From Nemopilema nomurai (taxonomy: Eukaryota; Cnidaria; Scyphozoa; Rhizostomeae; Rhizostomatidae), in assembly GCA_003864495.1 (NCBI GenBank), contig ML133433.1, positions 1,623,618-1,687,617 on the forward strand: a DNA stretch of 64,000 nucleotides, read 5' to 3'. Below the pieces are notes generated by a model. The model saw only the letters and a program-made list of their open reading frames with translations, was not told where the DNA came from and did not search any database. Position 1 is the first letter of the stretch. The number at the start of each line of letters is the position of its first letter. Positions 23,601-36,196 of this stretch are shown in pieces. The position numbers and the translations under genes are program-made.

Positions 23601-26600
23601 ATCCTAGAAGGGACTCTTACAAACCAGTGTCTATTTCTAATAGGTACAGAAGGTTTATCATGTATTAATTGGCAGAAAAAGGTATTAGAATCTAATATTT
23701 TCACAGATGGACCTTCAATCCTGCTGTGTTGACGATGCAAGAGGCTGATTCTGAAGTAGAAGGCATCCAGAATGTTTCTTTCGGCAGTGACAGCAGAGCC
23801 GCTATGGCCATGGCAAACACATACAACGCCAACTCTCCTTCGCATTTGGAACCAGAATTGAACCCAGCCTTGAACGATGCATCTGCGTTTCAAGTTGGGG
23901 ACCTGGTGCAGATATCTTGCGATCTTGAGCGAGTCAAGGTTCTGCAGAGAGGACACGGGGAATGGACCGAGGCAATGATACCGGTGAGATTTCTTTTGCA
24001 ACTCACGTGCTGACTTCCCATGCAGTTGCTTTATTTAAACAGCCAAACTGCAGAACACTAGGCTCTGAGATTGAATGCGCAGTATCTTAAACCATGAACT
24101 AATGACCGAAAGCAATATTCATGAAAATCAATATTAACTTTGGGAATGTTTTACTTCTCTAACTATTCATTCTGACATTAAGATATTTATTTATTTTCGA
24201 CCCATTTCGAATAGGTTGTCTCTAGGTGGTGTCCCATCAAATTTCTTCTTTCCTCCTTCGGTCAAATTCATTTCAATGTTGTAGCAATTTATTCTATTCC
24301 TTCGTGTTTCAAACTTTTCTTTCCTTATTGATGTTTGTTGTTATAAATAGACACTGGGAAAAATTGGCAGAATTCAACAGATTTATCATGATAATGATTT
24401 GAAGGTACGACTCAATTCATTCATCGTTTATTCAATTTTGTTACAAAATGTCTATAGCTTGTCACTGTCAGTATATGGTCGAATGTGGTAGTGTGTAGAG
24501 GTCAATTGCACTGGTTCATCTGGTGGTAATGTGCCTCAAATTAATCTGAGTTAAGAACGAGTCTCCAGTTTGGGTTGTCTATAAGAATATCAATCAGGGT
24601 TTTTAGGGCTTCCCTCTTCTCTCTTATCACTTCAGTGGATTTTTGCCTCTTCAGAAAAGGATTCCTGAAAAGAATGAGAAGAACTGTGGACGCTTTTTTA
24701 GGAAGGCTTTCAAGCTTTTTATGTTTGGTAGTTCCTTTACACTAGATTTATATCTTGACATTCATTTAATCACAAGGTTGCCAATTGTATACATGGTTCG
24801 AAGTTAGAGCCATTTTGTTAAACAGATGATGCTCTTAGTATTATTCAATTCCTAATACGTGCCTCTAAAATGTGCTTGCACTATTCGTCTGATGAAAGTT
24901 GAACATAATTCTAGGGTCTTGTAAGCTTTCAAATGCCAACTTAATTCTTTGGCAGTTTATTCAATCGCTCTTTAACCTTTGACTATTTATTATCTGCAGT
25001 ATCTTTAAATACATGAAAATCAAAGCCATTATTATCATAAATCTTTAGGTGGAGGTTGCAGGAACAAGCTGGACTTATAATCCTCATTGTGTATCTAAAC
25101 TTTCTGCAGAAGGAAACTCATCAGGTAATTTATAAATAACATGAATTATCACATTGACTGTTGTGCTGCAAAGAAGCATTGATTTACTGCAAACTTTTCA
25201 CTACTTATTTTATATATGTTCTTACTTTTTTGGTGTAAGTCATCCTAGATTTTGCTTATTTCTGTCAAAATCAGGCTCCTCAAGAGAGTGGTTATTTTGC
25301 ATATTTTCGTTACTTGTGCAATGTTTATTGACCTTTGACTCTAAATTGTGAATGCGAAACTCAAGATTTTCAATTACAATTTATCCACAATTGCTATATC
25401 ATAGATTGCTATTGAAAAAATATCAAATGGCCCCAATTTTTTTTTTGATAGAGCATGTTTCAGTTCTCCTCAAGAAACTCTTTGAGTCGCACACATCGAG
25501 GGACCCGACGGAGGAGCTTGTTAAAGCTGCCGCTGAAGGGGATGCACAGAAAGTGGAAGAGCTTCTCGGAAACAGGGAATTACCAGTAAGACCCTATGTT
25601 ACATAACACGAGTCAGTTTCAATTTATGTGAGAGGCATGGCACGTGAAGTATCTGCTTTTGATGTAATCTTAGGCGTATATGATAACATTGTTGAATGAT
25701 TGTTACATAGTAATGTTATACTGTTAAGAATCAGGAATTAGTGATTTGATGTTTTGATCCCAGGTCAATGGGGTGTTTGCTGGTCACACCGCGTTGCAGG
25801 CTGCCAGTCAGAATGGTGCGGTGGAGGTGGTGAGGCTGCTCGTTCGACATGGTGCGGATTTGGAAATACAGGTGAGGGAAGTCAGCGAAATGGGGCGAAA
25901 ATCCATACAGTGTGATCAATACCCATCACAGAGATGTCCTTGTGCACTGAGAAATGTTTTTGTAGATCACTATTGATTGGCAGTCTTTGCGTTTACTTTG
26001 GTCCTATCTATCAAGTGGCTTTTTACACATGAATATATTTCTACAGTTTATGCTTTAAAACAATCCCAGTGTTCCACTATTATGTTGAAGTAGATTAAGA
26101 TAAAGAAGCCATTTCGTTGAAATTTGTTGTTGCTTCATTGTTCAAAGTTTTAAAGTTTTGTTGATTCACTTGGCAATTATGATTATGTCACGATGTACTT
26201 ACAAGCTGGGTGAATAGTTTATCACTGAGGGTTTGGACAATGAAATTGACACTGTCGAAAGCTTTCATAGAATTTGTATGAAAGTCTTATGGAGAATATT
26301 AGAAGCGATATGCTAATGTTTTAATAGGATAAGGATGGCGACAGAGCAATTCACCACGCCGCGTTTGGTGACGAAATAACCGTCCTTGAGCTCTTGGCCC
26401 AAGCCGGAGCAGATATGAATGTGCGAAATAAGAGGGGGCAATCCCCACTGCACGTGGCTATTAACAAGGGGCATGCTGGAGCAGTCAAGTGTCTCCTAAG
26501 CCTGAAGAGTCATCCATGTTTACAAGTGAGTGTTTTGCTTTCAGCATTGGTAAAGCAAGATTTATGCTCGATTTTATATTATCTTATTACTCTTAGCTTT

Positions 26601-29600
26601 GTCGTTTCCATTTTCACGAAACTCGTTACTAAGTATTTTTAAATTTTACTAGTTCCATTATCTGCACTTATCTCATGTTAGACTTTGCATTCAATGTTTA
26701 TCTTACCTTTTTACTTTGCAAACTATCAGGAATTGTACTTTTTTATGTCAGCTGTATATTTTAACAATAATGTCTATAATGATTTATTAACAACGAGAAC
26801 CATTACGCTCTCTTTTTTCAATCTTCAGTGATGTAAATGACTTTTGAATCATAAGGTCTGCTTTTATTCAAAGATAAACTTGGTTCATGTGCCATTTTAG
26901 GATTCCGAAGGTGACACTCCTCTGCATGATGCCATAACCAAGCGTCGGGATGACATGGTGAAACTCTTGTTGGAATTCAAATCTGACGTCACGATTGCTA
27001 ATAAGAACGGCTTCAATTCTCTGCACCATGCGGCTCTTCGTGGCAATCTCGGGTACGTTTGCACAACGCGTACGTTTTGTCGGCTAGAGACACGGAGATC
27101 GTAACAGGCTTTATCTTGCTCAGCACTGTGTGTTTTGTGAATAACACCAGCCGGCTATGAATATGTCCCAATGGCTTCAATAAAGTATTGTAGTTGACTA
27201 GTAGGCAGTGATGCACTCTGAAATATCCATCGCAGATATGTGGGACACTTGGACACTTGGAACCAGCATGCCGCCATAATTTTTCACATTTATAATTTAT
27301 GATATATTCAAAATTTATAACTTAGTTCACAAAGCTTCGTATCCCGCCCATTTTGTCGAATAGGAAGATAGAGATCGATTTCTTGGCAATGAAATGACTA
27401 ATTTTTGAGTGCATTTATTTGGGGTGCCTTGTGACAGCGCGTTTGTGTGCACCAGTGTTTCTAATCAATCTGCAGTAAAACAAAGGAACCCGATATAAGA
27501 CAGTGAATGTATAGGGCTATTCCCAAGACTTCGGGTTTCTAAATAAGGCTTAACAACACCTCTCTCCTCTTTTCAGTGCGGTCACTGCAATGTTGGCGAC
27601 GAAGCCACATCCTTGGGTACTGAACGAGAAAAAAGAAGACGGCTACACTGCTTTGCACCTTGCATCCTTGAACAATCACGTGGAAGTAGCTGAGCTGCTG
27701 ATTCGCCAGGTATTAACCAAGCCGATCTTTAACTTCTGATTTCTGCTTGGCATGTTTACCTGTTATTTTTCCCAACTAATCATCCAAGTATGTTTACAAA
27801 GATTTTGTTTTTAGCTATTTGAGTACTAGTGTTTGAGAAGCTTTTGCAAATTTTGACTGGGAATCAGGAAATCAAAGGGAGTTAAGGCTATGCTAGATTG
27901 ATGCTTGTCATTAGATATTCAATCTCTAACACATAACAGTTTTATCAAATAAGACATTTTTACTGCCGTCAATAGTAGTGTCTTGAAAAAAGTTTTTATC
28001 AACATGAAGATCTAAGCCCGGTTTTTCGTGTTTGATTATTTATCGTTTTGAGCTGAATTTTTTTTGATGTAATGTACTTTGGTTGAAGGGCAAAGCTGAT
28101 ATGGATGTCCAAAATTTGAACATGCAAACACCGTTGCACCTGGCAGTCCAACGACAGCATACGCAAGTTGTCAGGGTGAGATTTGAATTTCTGCTTATAT
28201 ATTTGATTATATTGAACACTGACGCAAATTGGGAGCGATGATAGACTAATTTTCACTATCAGTGTTGCTAACAGAATAAAGTACTTTGACAGTTTTCTGT
28301 GAATATTTATCATCGTTTTAGCTGCTTGTCAGAGAAGGTGCCCAGCTAGATGTCCCTGACAAGGATGGTGACAGTCCGCTACATGAAGCACTTAGATATC
28401 ATACACTTCTTCAGCTCAAGCAGCTGCAGGACGTAAAGGATGTTGGGAAGGTTAGCCTCTTTGCTGCTACGTCATTTCAATGTTTGTATTGTAGTTTATC
28501 AGAACCAATGTGAAATCTCTTTATTTATGTGGTTTACTGGTTCGACAAAGAGTGTGTGTTTGAGGGATTGATAACATCAAGACGGAGAACATATATTTAT
28601 CGAATTTTTCAAGGTCCTTAGGCGACAACAAAGACATTTACCTCTGGAGCTCGTGCATCTTTGTAGATTCTCCAAACTGGTGTCATTAAATTCAAATACG
28701 AGGAAATTCCACAATCCCTAAGTCGTTTTAACGTGTCACGACAACGCTTGGCCTATCGTTTTGCATCCTTGAGTCTTTGGTGCAGGTCTCGCGTTTTAAC
28801 AATTCCCGCTTGTCTCACGCGTCAATCCTGCACTCCATCCCGCGCTTACCAGTCTTCTTTTCGTTTAGCTTTTAATGGGCTTTGGCATGCCTGGATCAGA
28901 AAAGAAAAGCAGTGCGTCAATCGCTTGCTTCTTGGCAGCGCATGGTGCCAATCTTACGCTGAAAAACAAGAAAGACCAAACACCGCTGGATTTATGTCCC
29001 GACCCTAATTTGTGCAAAGCACTTGGTAAATGCCATTTGACAAGACCGAGGTGGGTTCAAGTTCTGACCGCATGACGTCATAGTAGTTAAACCGAATCTA
29101 CTGGTCAATGGTGTTGACGAAAGTAAAAACAATAATGTGGTACATCTATTTATGTGCCAAGTGGGACATTGTTCATGTGCCAAGTTTTCTCAACGTTGTT
29201 TTCTACCTCAATATTTGTGCCAATTCAAAGCCACACTTGTTTTCGCAGTAATTTATAAGTTCTTAGCTTTACTACTATAATCATCGTATTTTTATTCTTT
29301 TCCTCCTTCTTTCAGTATTCGTAAGCTATATATTTTACCCAAATGGGTTGGTTTGTAATCATTTAGCACTTTGAACGATTTAATGCTTTTGGATATTGAA
29401 AGCGCTATTCGAGGTTGGTAACAGTTTTGAATGATCAGCGATTGCTTGATCTTATTGATTATGTTGATGAGGAGTTTTTCTGTCGGCGATCAGTGAATCA
29501 TTCTGTGTATATCAATGAATCATCCTATTGCTTCTTGTTGTTACAGAGCTGAAGAACCAAGCATGAGCAATAAAAACGCAAATCCTAAGCCAGCTGATCT

Positions 29601-32600
29601 GGCCTCAGTTGTCTCGTACGAATGCATCGTCTGTTCTGATATGCCGCGTGATACCATGTTCATGCCATGCAACCACATCGCCACGTGCTCTCTGTGTTCT
29701 CCACGCGTCAAGAAGTGTCTGATTTGTAAAGAGAATGTTCAGTCAAGAATAAAGGTACCATAATTTAGCCTTGCTGTATTGCTGTAAACAAGATTGGTTC
29801 TGTTTACCATGTTTACCAAGCTATCACTGAAGAAAGTATCAGTCCTTATAGAATTACTTTTGTAGCTAAATTTCTTTGGGGTGTGACGCTACGAGGCGAA
29901 TAGGGGGTTGTTGTGACTTGCCCCAAAGCAATTGCATGGAGTACTTCTTTTTCTGCTAACTAAGGTGTATATCGAATTTAAGGAGGGTTATTAAATGTAA
30001 TTTCAACGAGGCCATGTTACCATACATCTCAGATGAATCCATTCTTTGGTTTTCCTAGTATTTGTGGAATGTTCTTTTTATCTTGGCCTATTAAAGAAAT
30101 AGAGTCGCTAATTTTGCACTGGTTTGAGGTTAGCCTTTCCGCACTCTATCCATAATGAACACACGCCATTGAAATAAACTGACAAAATTTTAAGTAAATC
30201 TGAGATGCCTTGTGTCAAACCTCAATTTTTCTCTCGTTGAAATGACATGGAATGACCTAGAAGGTATGGTTCCATTTGTAAAGGTCACTGTTTTTCAGAT
30301 TTTACAATTTTCAAAATAGTCGAAGCCTACTTGAAGCTTATTTACTTTACAGGTAGAAGAATGCGTTGTTTGCTCCGATAAGAAGGCCTGTGTACTCTTC
30401 AAGCCTTGCGGTCATATCTGTGCATGTAACGGTGAGTCTGTGTTATTGATTTTTTCGTCCTTGTTTAGCCCGATCTGTAGCACATACACTTTATAAAAGT
30501 AGTCCAGGCCTGCAGTCGAGAATTTTATGTAGACGAGGCAATTTATGTATCATACATCAGGTGTCAAATATGTGAAATATGTATATAACGCACGTTGCAG
30601 ATTTGTAGTTCCCCATCTCTCTTTTGTTTATTTGCAAGAGAGCTACTGCAGATCATTTCACTGGCATAGCTTAATAACTATTTTACAAAAATGTCACCGT
30701 TTGACATGGTGTGTGTCTGATGTCGCTAAATATTTTTTCTATTATGTGGGAAGTTCTATGGGAATGTGGGTATTTTTAGAAGGGGCGAAGGACTGGTACC
30801 GTATGGGGCTGCGGCTATGGAGCATTATAGGAGCATGAAGTGGCCAAATTTTAATCCTTTAGCGGTACCTCTGTATAACTTTTACCGTTGCAATGGTATC
30901 ATTCATAATCAATCTGACTACTAAATAGGTTTATTTGAAGCTCTTCTAATGGCATAGATAAAAGGACTTCATCAGGTAATACAACCGTAGCTTATACAAT
31001 AGACAGTAAATTCTTTTCCACTCTCCTTGTTTGCCCGTTGCTTCTTTCAATCCTCTCTATGGGTTTAATTTTCCAAATAAAAATTTCACCCACAAATGCC
31101 CCATGAAAACATCCTTATGTGCATCCTAGATAATATTTCTTAGCTTCTGTTCACCGACTTGCTTTCTGTCAAGCTCTTCCTGCAGGTCTCATCTCCATGC
31201 AATCACCATACCTACTCACACAAGTATCCGTTCATCGATAGAGTTGAATATGACCTTAAAGATTGATTGAATTCATTTTTAACAGTATAACTTATATTGT
31301 CACTGCTGTTGAACATTATTATTTATCTGTTTTCTTATATTGTCAGACTTTTATTTAACTGACCCCTTTTCATCTTTCATCTTACAAGAACAGGGTTCTC
31401 GCTGTACTTGTAAAGTTGTAGGAAACTGGTGTCAATTCTGAGAGCCCACGATGCATGTCATTTCGTAATTCATTCATTCATTCATTCATTCATTTGTTTA
31501 TTTATTTAAACATTGAGACAACGGATACTTTAGATGGTAGGAGCAAAAATGGTAAAGATTGACTGATGAACCTAAGGCCAATGTGGGTTGTACCGATATA
31601 CGGCCAGAGACACGTTGAGATCTTTTGAATCAGGTTACTCCCTCGACTACCTGTCTTGCTTTGTGATCCGTCTGTCGCCATGAATTCTCTTTAACTTGCC
31701 TGTCCCCCTGCAAGGTGAAAATGGCATTCTTCTACAGATTCTCCGGTCAGTCAGCCCGCCGTCAAATTACTCGTTTCTCATTCAGCTCCTTTGGTGAGGA
31801 ATTCCATTTTTAGACAAGAAGACTGCTGGACGTTTTTGCACCTTATTCAGCTTATAACGTGGTTTTTCAGTTTTCAAGTGTAGATTACTTATATGCTGAT
31901 ATCAGGTTCTAAGTCTCCTCAGTTTTCATACTGTGTTAAGCTCTTCAAAGAACTGGGCATTATAAGGCGTCTCACTCATATGCATTCGTTTTCTTGTGGA
32001 AAACAAAATTTTCCGGCACCAAAATTTCCTTCATTTTTAGATATTTTTCTCTATTCAAAATATTCAGCGGTCACTTAGCATTCAGAATGTGGTGAAGGAC
32101 TAATGATTTGCAAATTTTTTCCCTGTCTGTTTTAGCAATAATTTTATCATTGTTATCGGTACAAACAAATTTTTTCTCTCTTGCACACCAATCTCCTTTG
32201 AAAATTTGAATATCTTGATTTTCAATTCCCTTGGACTAAAAAGCTCCAGCTTTCAACCCTCCTTTCTCTTCAAGGAACTGAGCACAATTTTTGGAAACAG
32301 TGTGTAGTCGACTCATTCCTGGTCTGTTATATACCCTGTTATGGTCATCTCTTCATGATCACCTGTCGAAATGTTTAGGGCCATAAAGGGTCTCTACAAT
32401 CTCGCTACATTTCTACACTTTTTGGACTTGCTACAAGTCTATCTCTCTTTTTTCTTTCTTTCCTTTTTCCCTTCCTTCTTTCTTTCTTTTTTTATTCTTT
32501 ATTTCTTTGTATTTTAATTTTTTAGATTACTATTCAGATTTCAGATTTTCCGCCCTTTTTGTTGCTGCGTCCTACTTCTTCTATCCCGTCGCGAATCTTA

Positions 32601-35600
32601 ATCGGATGATAGCAATCTTATCTTGGATTCGGGATTGAGCTGATTCCAACATGTGTTCAAACTGGCCTTCGATGAGACCCAGTAGTGTGGGCAGTGGGTC
32701 GCAAACTTTGGGTATGAAAACATATAAAGAAAAGAATCAAAGGAACTTGTGAGGGCGAATTACGATGCAAAAACATACAATCAATAGAATTAAAGAAACT
32801 TATAAGAGGAGGTAAACTTTGACACAAATAGAGAAAAAATTAAAGACCTTGAGATGATTTTCGAAAAGGTATTTTTTACAAACGAATTGGGGGGGGGGGG
32901 GGCAGGTTGGGAGGCTCAGATGATGCTTAATGATTTTATCTATTTCTTACAGGCTGCTCCCAGTTGATGAAAAAGTGCGTGCAATGCCGTACACCCATTG
33001 AGAATGCTGTGAATTACTCTAGCCTCTGCGGCTTCAACGGTAACTCTCTTCAACTTACTCTCACGTGTTGAGTGACCTCTGATCTTTGACCCCAATTACC
33101 AGACCCAGACAGAATGGTTCAGGCGGTTAGTAAATAGATGCAAACTGATTCGACCGAGGTCAAACTTAGATTGGCCGACTGTATAACTGTGATATTGCTT
33201 GATCGTACTATGTCTCCGCTCAAATCATTGCTCAAAGTAGTCTGGAGCCTTTTGCTCTTGTAAATAGATGTCTTGTTGTCGGTCTTTTTGGCATCTAATA
33301 TCCATCCTTTTTTATCTGACGTTTGATATTATTCTTCCCTTGATACCTTCACCGGTCTCACAATCTTTACTTGTCTGTGTAGAGCTTTTGAATTTCTGTT
33401 TTTTTTAATCAGTTTTGATTTTTTTCACAATATTCTCAATAAAGTCAGTTTGTTGGATTTCCTGAAAGCATCGAAAATCAATTTATTTTCAACTTGATCT
33501 TTTTCATGGTAAAATCAGCAGAGAATGCATTCCTTGCATTCCTTCTTTCTGATCCCCGCTTTTTTGGCTATTTATATCGTGCTTTCCTTGTCTTGGCCAA
33601 ACTCTATTAGTTCTGGAATTTACATTTCAAGCGTGGTTGTCATCCAAACAGAAAACCACAAAGTCCAGTCTTCACTCAAAAATCCTTGTTAACTGTGTAA
33701 ACCAATTGTACTTGACTTTTCTTTACTTACTATCTTACCTGCGTCTTTTAAGATTTTGTTGATTATCAAAACCTCTTTGGTGTCTCTAGATTCGTCAAAA
33801 ATTGAGAAGCCAAACAACTTGAGTAAGGACAGCAATGTGACCAACGATGAAGTGAATCAGTTGAAACACCAGCTGAAGGAAATCAAGGACCAGGTATTTG
33901 CAAGTCGGCACTTAAAGCTGGGTTTTGGATTGGAATAGGCTAGACTAATCTGGGCTATGGTAGACTGAGCTGGCTTAGAGTTGAATATGCTGTTTCAGAG
34001 TAAGCTAAGCCTGGTAAGGCTAGAATAGACTGGGCTAGGGTAGAATAGGTCGGGCTTAAGCACAATAAGCTGGGCTATGGTGTCTGAGCTGGCTTAGGTT
34101 GAATATGTTTTAAAGTAAGCTAAGCCTGGTAAGGCTAGACTAGACTGGGCTAGGGTAGAATAGGTCGGGCTTAAGCACAATAAGCTGGGCTATGGTTGTC
34201 TGAGCTGGCTTAGGGTTGAATATGCTGTTTCAGAGTAAGCTAAGCCTGGTAAGGCTAGACTAGACTGGGCTAGGGTAGAATAGGTCGGGCTTAAGCAAAA
34301 TAAGCTGGGCTATGGTAGACTGAGCTGGCTTAGGGTTGAATATGCTGTTTCAGAGTAAGCTAAGCCTGGTAAGGCTAGACTAGACTGGGCTAGGTAGAAT
34401 ACGGGCTTAAGCAAAATAAGCTGGGCTATGGTAGACTGAGCTGGCTTAGGGTTGAATATGCTGTTTCAGAGTAAGCTAAGCCTGGTAAGGCTAGACTAGA
34501 CTTGGCTAGGGTAGAATAGGTCGGGCTTAAGCACAATAAGCTGGGCTATGGTTGTCTGAGCTGGCTCAGAGTTGAATATGCTGTTTTAAAGTAAGCTAAG
34601 CCTGGTAAGGCTAGACTAGACTGGGCTAGGGTAGAATAGGTCAGGCTTAAGCACAACAAGCTAGGATGTGGTAGACTGAGCTGGCTTAGAGTTGAATATG
34701 CTGTTTCAGAGTAAGCTAAGCCTGGTAAGGCTAGACTAGACTGGGCTAGGGTAGAATAGGTCGGGCTTAAGCACAATAAGCTGGGCTATGGTAGACTGAG
34801 CTGGCTTAGGGTTGAATATGCTGTTTTAAAGTAAGCTAAGCCTGGTAAGGCTAGACTAGACTTGGCTAGGGTAGAATAGGTCGGGCTTAAGCACAACAAG
34901 CTAGGCTATGGTGAACTGAGCTGGCTTAGAGTTGAATATGCTGTTTCAGAGTAAGCTAAGCCTGGTAAGGCTAGACTAAACTTGGCTAGGGTAGAATAGG
35001 TCGGGCTTAAGCACAACAAGCTAGGCTATGGTGAACTGAGCTTAGCTAGGGAAGACTGAGCTAGGCTAGGGTAGAAAGAGTCAGGCTTAAGTACATTAAG
35101 CTGGGCTATGGTGAACTGAGCTTGGCTAGGGAAGACTGAGCTAGGCTAGGGTAGAAAGAGTCAGGCTTAAGTACATTAAGCTGGGCTATGGTGAACTGAG
35201 CTTGGCTAGGGAAGACTGAGCTAGGCTAGGGTAGAAAGAGTCAGGCTTAAGTACATTAAGCTGGGCTATGGTGAACTGAGCTTGGCTAGGGAAGACTGAG
35301 CTAGGCTAGGGTAGAAAGAGTCAGGCTTAAGTACATTAAGCTGGGCTATGGTGAACTGAGCTTGGCTAGGGAAGACTGAGCTAGGCTAGGGTAGAAAGAG
35401 TCAGGCTTAAGTACATTAAGCTGGGCTATGGTGAACTGAGCTTGGCTAGGGAAGACTGAGCTAGGCTAGGGTAGAAAGAGTCAGGCTTAAGTACATTAAG
35501 CCTGGGCTATGGTGAACTGAGCTTGGCTAGGGAAGACTGAGCTAGGCTAGGGTAGAAAGAGTCAGGCTTAAGTACATTAAGCTGGGCTATGGTGAACTGA

Positions 35601-36196
35601 GCTTGGCTAGGGAAGACTGAGCTAGGCTAGGGTAGAAAGAGTCAGGCTTAAGTACATTAAGCTGGGCTATGGTGAACTGAGCTTGGCTAGGGAAGACTGA
35701 GCTAGGCTAGGGTAGAAAGAGTCAGGCTTAAGTGCATTAAGCTTTTTCAAAATAAGCTAAGCTTGGTTAGGCTAGACTGAGCTGGCTAGGGATAGACTAA
35801 TCTAGATTAAGCTGGACTAGAAACGCAAGAGATGGCCTGTAACTAAAAAGCTATGACACGAAAGAAAGCTAAAATCTTTATTAATATCTAATGGTGTCAT
35901 CACGATTTTGGCATCATTCACTGGCTTGGGTGGTACAAGTATGATTTGGGTGACATCACCATCTGGCTAACATAATACAGAGTTTCTTTTCATGTGCGCT
36001 GTGTTATTTTTGTCGCTTGGCGTGCATTTTCCGACCGCATGATTTGTTTTTGCAGACGCTGTGTCCGGTGTGCATGGACCGCCGGCGAAACCTGATCTTC
36101 CTCTGTGGCCACGGGGCCTGCCAGTTCTGCGGCGATCGCGTCCGAGAATGCCCGATGTGCAGGAAGTCCATCGAGAAAAGAATTCTGCTATTCTGA
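17627..36196 (+). CDS. MIB1: MIB1, E3 ubiquitin ligase mind bomb 1
   Basis: Twenty-two coding exons join in frame to 1,018 aa (human 1,006): 17627-17849, 18334-18505, 20429-20535, 21008-21135, 21825-22025, 22613-22689, 23707-23983, 24351-24404, 25049-25124, 25452-25585, 25764-25871, 26328-26525, 26901-27052, 27577-27709, 28089-28175, 28322-28450, 28869-29050, 29547-29754, 30353-30431, 32953-33039, 33790-33893, 36056-36196. Mind bomb ubiquitinates Delta/Jagged ligands in the signal-sending cell, driving the endocytosis that activates Notch. Order: MIB/HERC2 domain ([15 protein letters not shown], residues about 8-75), ZZ zinc finger (CEGC through [11 protein letters not shown], about 80-125), second MIB/HERC2 (about 145-210), two MIB repeats (about 215-430), ankyrin repeats (about 445-800), three RING fingers: CIVC...CLIC, CVVC...CVQC and CPVC...CPMC. 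The protein ends KRILLF, like vertebrate KAIERRILLY. Three RINGs separate MIB1 from MIB2 (two). About 11 residues present in human after VGK are absent at the exon 16-17 join, so a microexon may be missed. An ATTAAA at 36441 is a plausible poly(A) signal. Confidence 0.96.
18899..19054. mobile_element. Short hAT-like MITE in MIB1 intron 2
   Basis: The ends are inverted repeats: CAGGGGCGCATCTAAGG at the left and its near complement (TCCTAGTTGCGCCCCTG) at the right. CAGGGGCG termini are typical of hAT nonautonomous elements. A run of G with one T follows the left end. I could not find a convincing 8-bp target duplication, so the insertion is old or one end is altered. Confidence 0.65.
20565..21650. 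repeat. Intronic duplication in MIB1 introns 3 and 4
   Basis: A segment of about 190 bp at 20565-20757 (intron 3) recurs with substitutions at 21346-21535 (intron 4), including the shared blocks AAATTTAATTCCTTAAAAAAT and TTGGCCTGACT. A second pair, about 21290-21345 and 21594-21650, shares TATAGGTTATTTATGTAAAT. The copies lie on both sides of exon 4 (21008-21135). No TIR or coding potential is seen. The origin could be a local duplication or two copies of an interspersed repeat. Confidence 0.7.
31466..31515. repeat. (ATTC)n microsatellite
   Basis: A run of ATTC/CATT tetranucleotides followed by TTTATTTATTTA lies in the MIB1 intron between the exons of the second RING finger. It is simple sequence with no other feature. 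Confidence 0.85.
32436..32522. repeat. Long polypyrimidine tract
   Basis: Nearly 90 bases are almost all C and T (CTTTCTTTCC-type). They lie in a MIB1 intron about 430 bases before the exon starting at 32953. A separate run of about 14 G occurs near 32888. Both are simple sequence. Confidence 0.75.
33935..35760. repeat. Minisatellite, 120-bp then 80-bp units, last MIB1 intron
   Basis: From about 33935 to 35040 there are roughly nine copies of a 120-bp unit (GCTGGCTTAGGGTTGAATAT within each). From about 35040 to 35740 there are eight to nine copies of an 80-bp unit (AGCTTGGCTAGGGAAGACTG within each), spaced exactly 80 bp except for one single-base insertion near 35501. The two unit types share GGCTAGGGTAGAA and CAGGCTTAAG blocks, so the 80-bp unit is a shortened derivative. 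The 80-bp copies are almost identical, so they expanded or were homogenised more recently. The array fills most of the intron before the final RING exon. Confidence 0.95.

Noticed and set aside
28992..29075. Donor GGTAAA at 29031 as the end of MIB1 exon 17
   Set aside because: Reading on to 29050 adds GKCHLTRP, matching the conserved AKCH region, and gives the phase needed by the next exon.
34546..34776. 76-codon minus-strand ORF
   Set aside because: It lies wholly in the MIB1 intronic minisatellite.
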